DNA of 64,000 bases from Zea mays (taxonomy: Eukaryota > Streptophyta > Magnoliopsida > Poales > Poaceae), in contig NC_050101.1 in the NCBI RefSeq assembly GCF_902167145.1, positions 134,322,990-134,386,989 of the forward strand. Direction: 5' to 3'. The notes below the pieces were generated by a model. That model searched no databases. It saw only the letters and a list, made by a program, of their open reading frames with translations, and was not told where the DNA came from. Positions 54,162-64,000 of this stretch are shown here, one piece after another. How positions within the stretch are numbered: the stretch's first letter is position 1; each line of letters opens with the position of its first letter. Both the position numbers and the translations under genes were made by a program.

Positions 54162-57100
54162 TTAGTCTTCCCTAAGCACTACCTCTGCAGCTTCGTTCAA
54201 CAGTCGATCGACAACTTCATCCAAAATAGCTTCAGCCATCTTTTTAATTTCGTCGTCTCCTTTCGGCTGCGGGCCCGAAGACGTTTTAGCAGGATCTGAA
54301 GTAAGACAGGATACGGCTACGTTGCTATTACAAATCGCAAACAAATCTTAAAGCCTAAGATTGCAACATGATAAAAACTATTATTTAATACCTAATTGAC
54401 CTTCGGCCTCTGCGCTCTTTTCAGCAGCTTCAGCTACTTCTCTAGCATCGTGAATGCCCTTCTCACTTCTTCGAATAATTTCTCCGGCCATTTCTCGGCC
54501 ACCATTATCCCAGATATCGGTAAAAAATTTTCCACCAATTATACTAGCTTCGGCCGAAGGATCTTTTGCATCTTCAAAGGACAAAGCAGCTTCGGACTGT
54601 GCTAAAATTTTTACATGTTCGCAGCCCTTCTTCTCTAAGATAGTGGCAATCCCTCTGGCGCTAGAGAAGGCACATATATCTCCTCGGCTATTTAAAATTT
54701 CTTCGAAGGCTTCAGCTTCGTGGTCAATCCATTCGATGACACCTTCGGGATTGCCTCTCGAAAAGTTCTCCTCGCTTGAGAATGCGCCGACCTTGGCGAA
54801 GCTAGCTTTTAACTTCTTAACACAATCTATAGATTTGTTGTAGCATCTCTTTTTGGACGAGCGAAGCTCTTCAACAGTCACTTCTAGGTGATCTGCCCAT
54901 TGATCGCTGAGTTCACGCTTTGTTTCTTCAAGTATGCGTTCTTCCTTGGCTCTGGCCAGTTGTTTCCGAAGGTCTTCAATTTCGCGCTTCTGAGCTTCAG
55001 CTTGGCTTTTAAAGGCAGTTTCATCTTCCTTTATTTTATTTATCAAAGAGTATAATATTTTATCTTTTTCGAGACCTTCGTTCCTCAGTTCAATTACTTC
55101 GGAACGAAGGTTGCTCAGGGCTATGGTACATCCTTCGTCTTCAGCATCTTTTTGTGCCCTGAGGGCATTGCTGAGTATCAGGCCCTGCAAAGAGAAATAT
55201 GTCTGCGTCAATAGGTTTAAACAAACGAAAAAATTTGAACTCAACAAAAAATACGGGAATTTCATTTGTTGCACCTTTAAGCTATTGTAAGCTAGGCTGT
55301 CAGCCAGATCGTTCTTTGACAGCACCGAAAGTCCGTCTTCTAAAGTTGGGAATCTGAAGCTCCTGCTCATCTCCCGACAGACAGAAATTTCCTTGCTGTC
55401 GGGGAGACAATACAAGAAGTCTTCTTCTCCACTACCATTGAATATTAGCGCCCCCTTTGGATATTTCAGTTTTTGGGCATAGTGCTGGGCCTCTTGCTTT
55501 TCTTTTTCTGATAGTTTTTTCCCCGAAGCATGACGAATAATATAGTCACGAATTTTGGAGGATGCTTCGGGGGCAATAACACCGGTTTCTTCAACAAAGG
55601 TTGGCTTTGTTATTTTTTCTGCCTCACTTTCCAAGGGTTTTATCTTTGCGGGCTCTGAAGGCCCAGCTTCGGTTTCAGTCTCTTGACTTGGAGCTTTGGA
55701 ATCAGAAATTTCAGTTGTTGTTTCAGGAGTGACAGCAGCCTTCTTCGGAGGTGTGCTTGAAGATTTAATCGTTTCCAGTACATCTAGCACATTAGCCATT
55801 CTCTTTCTTTTCGGAGTTACGGCTGGCACTTTTTCATTTTTTGCTGTCCCAATGTTTGCTACAGGACTCAAAACTTCTGATATTTTGGAGCCCTCAGTTG
55901 CTTCCTTTACTTCTTCCATTTTTTCTGTGGACGGCGCTTCGGCCTTCTCTTTCGTTTCTGATATCAAAATCTTTGATTGCTCCAATTTTGTCTTTGTTGG
56001 CACTTCGGCCGTTTTTGCGACTTCTGGCAGCAAAGCTGGCTCGGTTGGTTTTTCAGCTTCGGTGGCCGAAGGAATTTCTCCAGTAAACTCAGGCACCGAA
56101 GCTGGTTCAATATAGCGCGGCCGATGTGTGAGGACCTTTATTTTCTTTCTCTTTGGTTCTGGCTCGTCAGGAGCAATTGTAGCTTCTTCTTTTGCAGAGG
56201 TTGTGTTTTTTCTCTTCTGCCTTCGAATGGGATAGCAATAGTCAGGGTACACAAACCCGATTGCATCGAATACCCGATTCAGCCTCTTCTTCTTTCGGCC
56301 TCCGAAGGCTGCTGACATTGCAGTATCTTCGGCCTTTGAATAAGCCCCAAGCAGTTCATCACTCAAATTTTCAATACTTTTTAACCAGTCGTCATCTGGC
56401 TCGACGAATTTATCTCCAAATTTAAAAGTGTACTTCAACCTGATAAGTCCACCTTCGTCGGCTTCTTTTGCGGTTTCTTGTGGCATTTCCCATTTCTCCG
56501 CAAGTGGCCATACCCTGAAGGCAATGTGCTCTTGAACTAAGTCTCTTGTTCCAATGAAAGAGCAGACTGCGCCGAAGGCCCTCTGGCATTCTTCGGCAGC
56601 TTCAGTCATTTCAACCTTCGGCCTCCGAAGGCCGAAGCTTTGCCAAATAGGGCGCATAATTATGCCTTTGATATCTTCTCGCGCTGTCAGATCATTTTTC
56701 ACATAGAACCATTCTGTCATCCAGTCTCCGGGCCATCTTTTCCGAAAGGTTGGCACGGGGCAGCTTGACCCAGACCGAGAAACAAAACTGTAGCAGCCGA
56801 AATTGTTGTGATACTGTTCCTTACCCCAAGGTTTTGTTTCATATGATAATTCATGTATATTGCAGAAGCTTTTTGCGTCAGGCTTCAGACCTTGGCTTCT
56901 CACGGCCCACACGAAGACATTCAGTCTTATAATTGCCTCGGGGGTAAGTTGATGGAGATAAACTTCGAATATTTTCAGTACCTCCACAACGAAGCTGCTC
57001 AAGGGAAATCGCAGTCCAGCTTTCAAAAAGCTTCGGTACACTACGACTTCATTCTCTTCAGGGTGTGGGCAAGTTTTTTCACCTTCATCGGCCCTCACAA

Positions 57101-57389
57101 TGGACAAGTCCCGGAAATACCTTCCTCTCATATTGACAAGATGATTCTCTTTGATAGTTGATTTACCATAAACTGAATGGCTTGGTCGCCATGGACGATC
57201 TTCGGAGTCCTCGCCACCACTGTCCACATCATAGCTGTCACTGTCACCAGTATCTTCGGACAAACCTTCCAGAATCTCCTTAGTAATCTTTTCTGTATTG
57301 GTCTTTGACATCGCTATAAGAAACCCCAAGTTTTTCTCTTCGTCAAGGCTCAGCTTCATCTCAGCAACAACCTTCTTATCTTCAGACAT
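54162..57389 (-). CDS. Antisense accessory protein of element E (gypsy-type transposon domain), three exons, intact
   Basis: Exons on the minus strand 57389-55275, 55184-54392 and 54295-54162, GT-AG borders and matching phases, giving about 1013 aa. The 90-bp first intron is a multiple of three without stops, so an unspliced form is also open through it. The N-terminal third has the gypsy-type transposon domain (HQLTPEAIIRLNVFVW, then GDWMTEWFYVKND); the middle is rich in Lys/Glu/Pro/Thr; a coiled coil follows, then the GCEHVKILAQSEAALSF block shared with B and C. Function unknown. A TATA box lies upstream. Confidence 0.75.
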
Positions 57390-57531
57390 CTTCGGAGACG
57401 CTAAAAAACTATTTTCAAAGACGAAGCTTCAAAACCAAAAGCCTAGCTAATCGCAGTGCACAAGAGCTAAAAATTGAGTAAGCAGGAGCAGTTGGCCAGA
57501 AAGCGTGTCAAATGAGTTTGCGGTATGGCCG

Positions 57532-57539
57532 TATTTATA
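57532..57539 (-). promoter_or_regulatory. TATA box for the antisense gene of element E
   Basis: TATAAATA on the minus strand about 143 bp upstream of the ATG at 57389 and outside the LTR, the same spacing as in element B. Confidence 0.6.
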
Positions 57540-57681
57540 CGCCAAGAGCGTTGAAAATTCAAAGACCCCGCTTGTCAGTGATTGTTGCTATTCTAGCAAA
57601 GGGAAGGTGTTTTTTCGGACCTTCGGCGTAAAGCCTTCGTTCATGTCGCAATCTAAATTCGTTATTTTGAACAAATTAATA

Positions 57682-57695
57682 TTGCGAGGGGCTAC
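57682..57695 (+). other. Polypurine tract of element E
   Basis: ttgcgaggggctac directly precedes the 3' LTR; the purine-rich gcgagggg core would prime plus-strand DNA synthesis. Confidence 0.65.
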
Positions 57696-58345
57696 TGTTG
57701 GGGACCTTCGGCCTCCGAAGGTCCTCAAAAACAGGATTTAACAGTATTTCTGGAAGTATAATGTGTGAGCAGGTACCTTCGAACCCAAGTCGTTATCACG
57801 CCAGGAGAAGATCAGGATAATACGAAGGTCTTGATACAATGCCGAAGATGTCAGCAAGAAAGCTTCGGCGTGGTTGTAGAAAATGAAACCGACTTAAAGA
57901 TGAAAAGGCTATTCAGACCTTGATAGATTACCATAGCATTATTATCAAATGTAAAGGGCATGAATGTAATTTTGTATGGGTTGTGCCCCGTGCCTATAAA
58001 TAGGTGAACAGTACCCCCGTACTGTTCACGCTGACTTGGCATTCGCTTTTTGCGTCACGCTTGTACTGTCATTCCTTCCGATCGAAGGTACACTTGTAAT
58101 TCAGCAATGTTTCTGTTTGTGCCCAATAATAATATATGATTGCTTATATCATCTTTAATATTCTTTATATTTCATTCCTCGCTATTATTTAATGAATATA
58201 TGAAGGTATGTCCTTCATAACCTTCGTCCGCAAGCCATTACATCCTAAGGGAAATAATGCTTCGGAGGACGAAGGACTTTAACGATTAACATTTTCTATG
58301 TTGCCTTGTTCTTAACTCATAGCACTTGAGAACAAGCCTCCAACA
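57696..58345 (+). repeat. 3' LTR of element E
   Basis: 650 bp with no difference from 50877-51526 noticed by eye. Confidence 0.95.
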
Positions 58346-58350
58346 GTAGG
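58346..58350. repeat. TSD of element E, right copy (gtagg)
   Basis: Matches 50872-50876. Confidence 0.95.
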
Positions 58351-60548
58351 GGATGAAGACTATGACTCGGACGAGGTGGCCCAAATCCACCACTTTAACT
58401 CCCAAGCCACTACTATACTCCTCGCCTCTCTAAGTCGAGAGGAGTATAATAAGGTGCAAGGGTTAAAAAGTGCGAAGGAGATTTGGGACGTACTCAAGAC
58501 CGCGCACGAGGGAGACGAGGTGACAAAGATCACGAAGCGGGAAACGATCGAGGGGGAGCTCGGTCGCTTCATGCTTCACCAAGGGGAGGATCCACAAGCT
58601 ATGTACAACCGCTTGAAGACCTTGGTGAACCAAGTGCGCAACCTCGGGAGCGAAAAATGGGATGACCATGAGATGGTCAAGGTTATTCTTAGATCCCTCG
58701 TATTTCTTAACCCTACACAAGTTCAATTAATTCGAGGTGATCCTAGATATAAGCTAATGTCTCCCGAGGAAGTCATAGGAAAATTTGTGAGCTTTGAGCT
58801 AATGATTAAAGGCTCAAAGAAAATCATCGAGCAAGGCACCTCCTCCACACCCGAAGTACAACCGTTCGCATTCAAGGCGACGGAGGAGAAGGAGGAGGAG
58901 TCTACATCAAGTAGACAACCAATCGACGCCTCCAAGCTCGACAATGAGGAAATGGCGCTCGTCATCAAGAGCTTCTGCCAAATCCTCAAACAAAGGAGGG
59001 GGAAGGATTACAAACCTCGCTCCAAGAAAGTGTGTTACAAATGTGGTAAGCCCGGTCATTTTATTGCAAAATGTCCTATATCTAGTGATAGTGACAGGGG
59101 CGACGACAAGAAGGGGAGAAGAAAGGAGAAGAAGAAATACTACAAGAAGAGAGGCGGCGATGCCCATGTTTGTCGGGAGTGGGACTCCGACGAAAGCTCT
59201 AGCGACTCCTCCGACGACGAGGACGCCGCCAATATCGCCGTCACCAAAGGGCTTCTCTTCCCCAATGTCGGCCACAAGTGCCTCATGGCAAAGGACGGCA
59301 AAAGAAAGAAGGTTAAATCAAAATCCTCCTCTAAATATGAATCTTCTAGTGATGATAATGCTAGTGATGAGGAAGATAATTTGCGTACCCTTTTTGCCAA
59401 CCTTAACATGGAACAAAAGGAAAAATTAAACGAGCTAATTAGTGCCATCCATGAAAAGGATGATCTCTTGGATTCTCAAGACGACTTCCTAATCAAGGAA
59501 AATAAAAAGCATGTTAAGGTTAAGAATGCTTATGCTCTAGAGGTAGAAAAATGTGAGAAATTATCTAGTGAGCTAAGCACATGCCATGACACTATTGCCA
59601 ACCTTAGAAATGAAAATGCCAAATTAATTGCTAAGGTTGATTCTCATGTTTGTAATATTTCAACTTCCAATTCTAGAGATGATAATGTTAATTTACTTGC
59701 TAGGATTGATGAGTTGAATGTTTCTCTTGCTAGCCTTAGGATTGAGAATGAAAAATTGCTTGCTAAGGCTAAAGATTTTGATGTTTGCAATGCTACTATT
59801 TCCGACCTTAGAACTAAGAATGATATATTGCATGCTAAGGTTGTAGAATTAAAATCTTGCAAACCCTCTACATCTACCGTTGAGCACACTACCATTTGTA
59901 CTAAATGTAGAGATGTTAACATTGATGCTATACATGATCACATGGCTTTAATTAAACAACAAAATGATCATATAGCTAAATTAGATGCTAAAATTGCCGA
60001 GCATAACTTAGAAAATGAAAAATTTAAATTTGCTAGAAGTATGCTCTATAGTGGGAGACACCCTGGCATCAAGGATGGCATTGGCTTCCAACAGGGAGGC
60101 AATGTCAAACTTAATGCCCCTCCAAAGAAATTATCCAACTTTGTTAAGGGCAAGGCTCCCATGCCTCAGGATAACGAGGGTTACATTTTATACCCTGCCG
60201 GTTATCCCGAGGACAAAATTAGGAGAATTCATTCTAGGAAATCTCACTCTGGCCCTAACCATGCTTTCATGTATAAGGGTGATACATCTAGCTCTAGGCA
60301 ACCAACCCGTGCTAAGTTGCCTAAGAAGAAAACTCCTAGTGCATCAAATGAACATAACTTTTCATTTAAAACTTTTGATGCATCTTATGTTTTGACTAAC
60401 AAATCCGGCAAGGTAGTTGCCAAATATGTTGGGGACAAGCACAAGGGGTCAAAGACTTGTGTTTGGGTACCCAAAGTTCTTGTATCTAATGCCAAAGGAC
60501 CCAAAACTATTTGGGTACCTAAAGTCAAGAACTAAACATGTTTTGTAG

Positions 60549-61555
60549 GTTTATGCATCCGGGGGCTCAAGTTGGATCATCGACAGCGAATGCACAAACC
60601 ACATGACAGGGGAGAAAAAGATGTTCTCCTCCTATGAGAAAAACCAGGATCCCCAACGAGCTATCACATTCGGGGATGGAAACCAAGGTTTGGTCAAAGG
60701 ATTGGGTAAAATTGCTATATCCCCTGACCATTCTATTTCCAATGTTTTTCTTGTAGATTCATTAGATTACAATTTGCTTTATGTATCTCAATTGTGCAAA
60801 ATGGGTTACAACTGTCTTTTCACTGATGTAGGTGTTACTGTCTTTAGAAGAAGTGATGATTCAATAGCATTTAAGGGAGTGTTGGAGGGTCAGCTATACT
60901 TGGTAGATTTTGATAGAGCTGAACTCGACACTTGCTTAATTGCTAAGACTAACATGGGTTGGCTCTGGCACCGCCGACTAGCCCATGTTGGGATGAAGAA
61001 TCTTCATAAGCTTTTAAAGGGAGAGCACATTTTAGGACTAACCAATGTTCATTTTGAGAAAGACAGGGTTTGTAGCGCATGCCAAGCAGGAAAGCAAGTT
61101 GGTGTCCATCATCCACACAAGAACATCATGACGACCGACAGGCCGCTTGAGCTACTCCACATGGATCTATTCGGCCCGATTGCTTACATAAGCATCGGCG
61201 GGAGTAAGTATTGTCTTGTAATAGTGGATGATTATTCTCGCTTCACTTGGGTATTCTTTTTGCAGGAAAAATCTCAAACCCAAGAGATCTTAAAGGTATT
61301 CTTGAAATAGGCTCAAAATGAGTTCGGCTTAAGGATCAAGAAAATTAGAAGCGACAACGGGATGGAGTTCAAGAACTCTCAAATTGAAGCTTTCCTTGAG
61401 GAGGAGGGCATCAAGCATGAGTTCTGTTCTCCCTACACCCCACAACAAAATGGTGTAGTGGAGAGGAAGAATAGAACTCTATTGGACATGGAAAGAACCA
61501 TGCTTGATGAGTACAAGACTTCGGATCGGTTTTGGGCTGAGGCGGTCAACACCGC
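60549..61555 (+). pseudogene. Element D protease and integrase, truncated
   Basis: Lies in a different frame from gag. The protease motif reads WIIDSECTNHMTG, where copia proteases normally have D-S-G; a GGA to GAA change would explain it. Integrase shows the HHCC zinc region (HRRLAH ... CSACQAGK), the core LHMDLFGPI, RSDNG and VVERKNRTLLDM. A TAG at 61308-61310 breaks the core. The reading ends at 61555 where the Tekay-like LTR begins, so RT and RNase H are absent here. Confidence 0.85.
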
Positions 61556-64000
61556 TGTAACACCCTGAATTTGGGGGTATAAAATTTCTTTGCTCATATT
61601 CACAAATTCAGGTGTTACTTCTCTTTTCACACTCTTCCCAATCCCCTCTTTCTCTTTTCTATAGAAGAAAAGTGGCTATTTACTTTGTGTAATTATAGTC
61701 TATTAGACTAAAACTCCAAGGAGTATGTATTGTGGCATCATGTCAAACCCTAAATTTCACTTTTGTTTGGTGCATAATACTTGGAAATGCTAATTTGAAT
61801 TTGTGGCCTATTTGGATTTGAATCAAATAGAGTAAATAAAAAGAAAAGGGAAAACAAATGCCAGAATAAAAGAAAAGGAAAGAAGCCCACATCCCCCGCC
61901 CCCTCGGCCTTTCGGCCCATCAGGCCCATCCCGCGCGCGCCTTCCTTCCCCCTCTCCCCTCTCTGCCCTGGCGGGCCCGCCCGTCAGCGGGACCGCCTTC
62001 CCCGCGCCCGCGCCCGCTTTCCCCGCTCTCTCTGCTCGCGGGCCCGAGCTGTCAGCTCTTCCGTCTCCGCGTAACCGCCGCCCCGAGCCGCGCGTGCCGC
62101 GGACTCCGCGCCCACGTCGCGCGTGGAGCTCGCAACCACCTCGCCCTCGGCCACTTGAGCCCAGAACCTCGCTCGCCCTCTCTCCCTCCCTCATTTGCGC
62201 ACCTGCAGACCTCCCTTCCACCTCCCCCACGCTGCTCAGACGCCAAAGCGCCGCCGCCATTAACCGCCGCCGCCCGAGCCCGTTTCTCCGTCGCCGTTGG
62301 AGCCCCGCCGTGCCCTCTGCCACGGTGAGCTTCGCCCCGACGTCCGCAACCCGGGACACGCCCCAATTTCCCCTCTCCCTCCCCGAATTCCTCTGCCCGC
62401 GCTCACCCGCCGTTCTCTGCGCAGCCGCCGAGGTCCGCCACCGTCGACTCGGGTTGCCGTCGCGCCTTCGTCGCAACCGAGGAGTCCCCGGAGTTCGCCC
62501 TGAGGTAAGGAACCTCCCCCCGCCCTCTCCCTTCCTTTTTATTGCCCCCGCTGCTTTTAATTCCTCGCCGGAGTCCTTCAGCGCCACCGTCGAGCCGCTT
62601 CGTCGTAGGCCGCCCCCCTCCAGTGCCCCTGCCCCGACCTAGTCCCCACCGAAAGGTTCCCCGCGCCCTCCCCAACCTTCACGGCCGTCCAGGTCGTTCC
62701 AAGGACCCGCAGAGCCCCCGCGCCCCTCGTCTCCGGCGAGTTCTCCGCCGCGGGAACGGGCGCCGCCGCCTCTGCTAGCCAGAGGGGAAGGCAGAAGCCG
62801 GCCGCCAGATCTCAGCCGTCCAGCTTAGATTAGACGGCCCTGTTTCAAATAGGCCGAGCCCAACCCTAGCCGTCCGCCTGAGATCCAACGGCCCAGAGCC
62901 GTTTCCCCCCCCCCCCCGCACCCCGCCTTCCTGCCATTTGGGCCCCGCCTGTCAACCGTCCGCCCCGCGCTGCCCACCCGGCCCCGCATGTTAGCCGCTC
63001 ATGCCGCCGCGCGCTCGCGCGCCCGCCCGCGGATCTAATCTCGGGCGTTGATCCGAGATCCAACGGCTATAAGAGCTCGATACCCCTTCGCCCGCGCATT
63101 TTCTTAAAGAGACCCCCGCCTTTCTGCAAATTAACTCGTCGTCCCTGGATTCTTCGCAGTTAGGTCCTCGGACCTTTTCTTTAATTCAAAATAAGTATTT
63201 AAGGCATATTTTTAATCCCTAATCTTGTAAAATTCATAACTTTGTCATATGAACTCCAAATTAGGTGCTTCAAATTGCAAAATGTTCATAATATTCTTAT
63301 CTATCTATTTAAACAATGTTTTCCTGTTGTTTTTATGTCCCAAATAATAGTTGATCATTAGAGTAAAATTAATGTTATTGGAACCCTATTTGAGATAAAT
63401 AGAAGATAGTAGACTTTAATAAAAGTTGGAGCACCTAAGTTTATGGACTTAAAACCATGTAATGATTTAACCCCACCACTGACTTAGACCTGATTAGTGG
63501 ATAATGAATCATTTTGTATATTCACCTACACTAGACCTAGGGAACACCAGTTTGCCAAATCCTTTTCTACTATGAACTTGTGACCTCTCTGCTGCATATG
63601 TTTGGTATATTGCTTTTGTATGTTATTTTCCCCAAGTGCATGGAATGAATGATTACTTTACGTAGACAACGGGCAGTCTGTGTTTCCCGAGGAGGTTACA
63701 GAAGAAGTCCCTGATCAGCAGTTTGGTGAAGGCAAGTGTCCTCTGACCCATTATGTCCTATTCACTTATAATTCACTTTCCCGCATTACTTAATTGAAAC
63801 CTAAGGATTGACTAGCTTTATACTTTACCTTATCCTTGATGACCTTTTGGGTTATTATGGTTAGCATTTTGCTATTGCCTTAACCTAATCAATGGACATG
63901 ATGTGACTATTTATGATACGATACTGTTATCCTGATGATATTGATGATCTTGTGATACTCTAGGGGGCTCAGGTTGTTTCCTGAGTACCTCTCCGTAAGG
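61556..64000 (+). mobile_element. Tekay/Prem-1-like LTR (partial, Ty3/gypsy chromovirus)
   Basis: Begins TGTAACACCCTGAATTTGGGG at 61556, the start I know from maize Tekay/Prem-1 LTRs, which exceed 3 kb; it runs off the window. The expected TSD copy is accgc at 61551-61555. A GC-rich section (about 61870-63120) with predicted Pro/Arg-rich frames is internal LTR sequence. The remainder (63120-64000) is AT-rich and shows no gene. Confidence 0.7.

Larger units (their letters stand above)
50877..58345 (+). mobile_element. Element E: Zeon-1-like non-autonomous Tat/Cinful-group retrotransposon, 7.5 kb
   Basis: 650-bp LTRs at 50877-51526 and 57696-58345 appear identical on direct reading, with 5-bp TSDs, PBS and polypurine tract. 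It codes for gag but has no protease, RT, RNase H or integrase. In their place are an 80-bp array and a long antisense gene. Size, LTR length and gag-only content fit maize Zeon-1, a partner of Cinful. Identical LTRs mean very recent insertion. Confidence 0.92.
50413..60535 (+). pseudogene. Element D gag, split by element E
   Basis: Part 1 is 50413-50876; part 2 resumes at 58351 and ends at 60535. Lengths show that without E and one TSD copy the frame is continuous (about 882 codons), so E is the only break. Order: Lys-rich N-terminus, copia gag domain (PPTFDGEDYARWSDLM, then REEYNKVQGLKSAKEIWDVL), a CCHC zinc knuckle CYKCGKPGHFIAKC near 59035, then a long coiled coil and a basic tail. Sirevirus gag is unusually long, as here. 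Confidence 0.88.
49053..61555 (+). mobile_element. Element D: Sirevirus (Opie/Ji-like) Ty1/copia retrotransposon, interrupted twice
   Basis: 5' LTR 49053-50364, initiator-Met PBS, gag split by element E, then protease and integrase cut at 61555 by a Tekay-like LTR. The remaining RT, RNase H and 3' LTR are expected beyond the window. It inserted into the accessory gene of element C (expected TSD copy cccgc 49048-49052). Confidence 0.9.

Noticed and set aside
61823..62642. Open frames on both strands in the GC-rich part of the Tekay-like LTR
   Set aside because: Pro/Arg/Gly-rich frames on both strands follow GC content; no domain, and they lie inside an LTR.

Overview
This is a plant nuclear window, almost certainly maize (Zea mays) or a close relative. 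The evidence is nested LTR retrotransposons of maize type (Huck-, RIRE2-, Zeon/Cinful-, Opie/Ji- and Tekay/Prem-1-like), CACTA and MITE DNA transposons, and one ordinary host gene with GT-AG introns. Family names come from recognition of LTR ends and protein motifs. Boundaries come from LTR pairs, primer-binding sites (PBS) and target-site duplications (TSDs) read directly.

Layout. 1-1237: part of a Huck-like LTR. 1238-25554: element A, a minus-strand Tat-lineage Ty3/gypsy element (gag-pol 18864-24476, right LTR 24921-25554) with accessory genes on the opposite strand. Its main accessory gene (3082-18019) is split by element B (4577-16215). B is a second Tat element with 475-bp LTRs, TSD aagat, minus-strand gag-pol and a plus-strand five-exon accessory gene. 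25555-26028: an LTR fragment (H) that A appears to have entered. 26029-37700: the host locus, a thioredoxin h gene (4 coding exons, 34863-37434, WCGPC) with a probable upstream non-coding exon. The putative 5' UTR intron holds a decayed Ty3 chromovirus F (27270-34560, TSD gcctg), which contains a small LTR element G (28033-29693) encoding an IQ-motif protein. Introns 2 and 3 each carry a TIR element. 37700-42330: CACTA transposon material with MITEs. 42340-49052: element C, a decayed B-relative in plus orientation, truncated at both ends. 49053-61555: a Sirevirus copia element D whose gag is split by element E (50877-58345, Zeon-like, two apparently identical 650-bp LTRs, TSD gtagg). 61556-64000: a Tekay/Prem-1-like LTR inserted in the D integrase and running off the window.

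Main theme. Four independent Tat-lineage copies (A, B, C, E) share one architecture. Sense gag or gag-pol faces a long antisense, intron-containing accessory gene with a gypsy-type transposon domain and coiled coils. A short-period tandem array (80 bp in B and E, about 80 in C, 89 in A) lies at the convergent 3' junction. In B and E the accessory gene has its own TATA box. E has lost pol but keeps this gene nearly intact. This is the best candidate for an under-described system here. The thioredoxin gene is the only convincing host gene.
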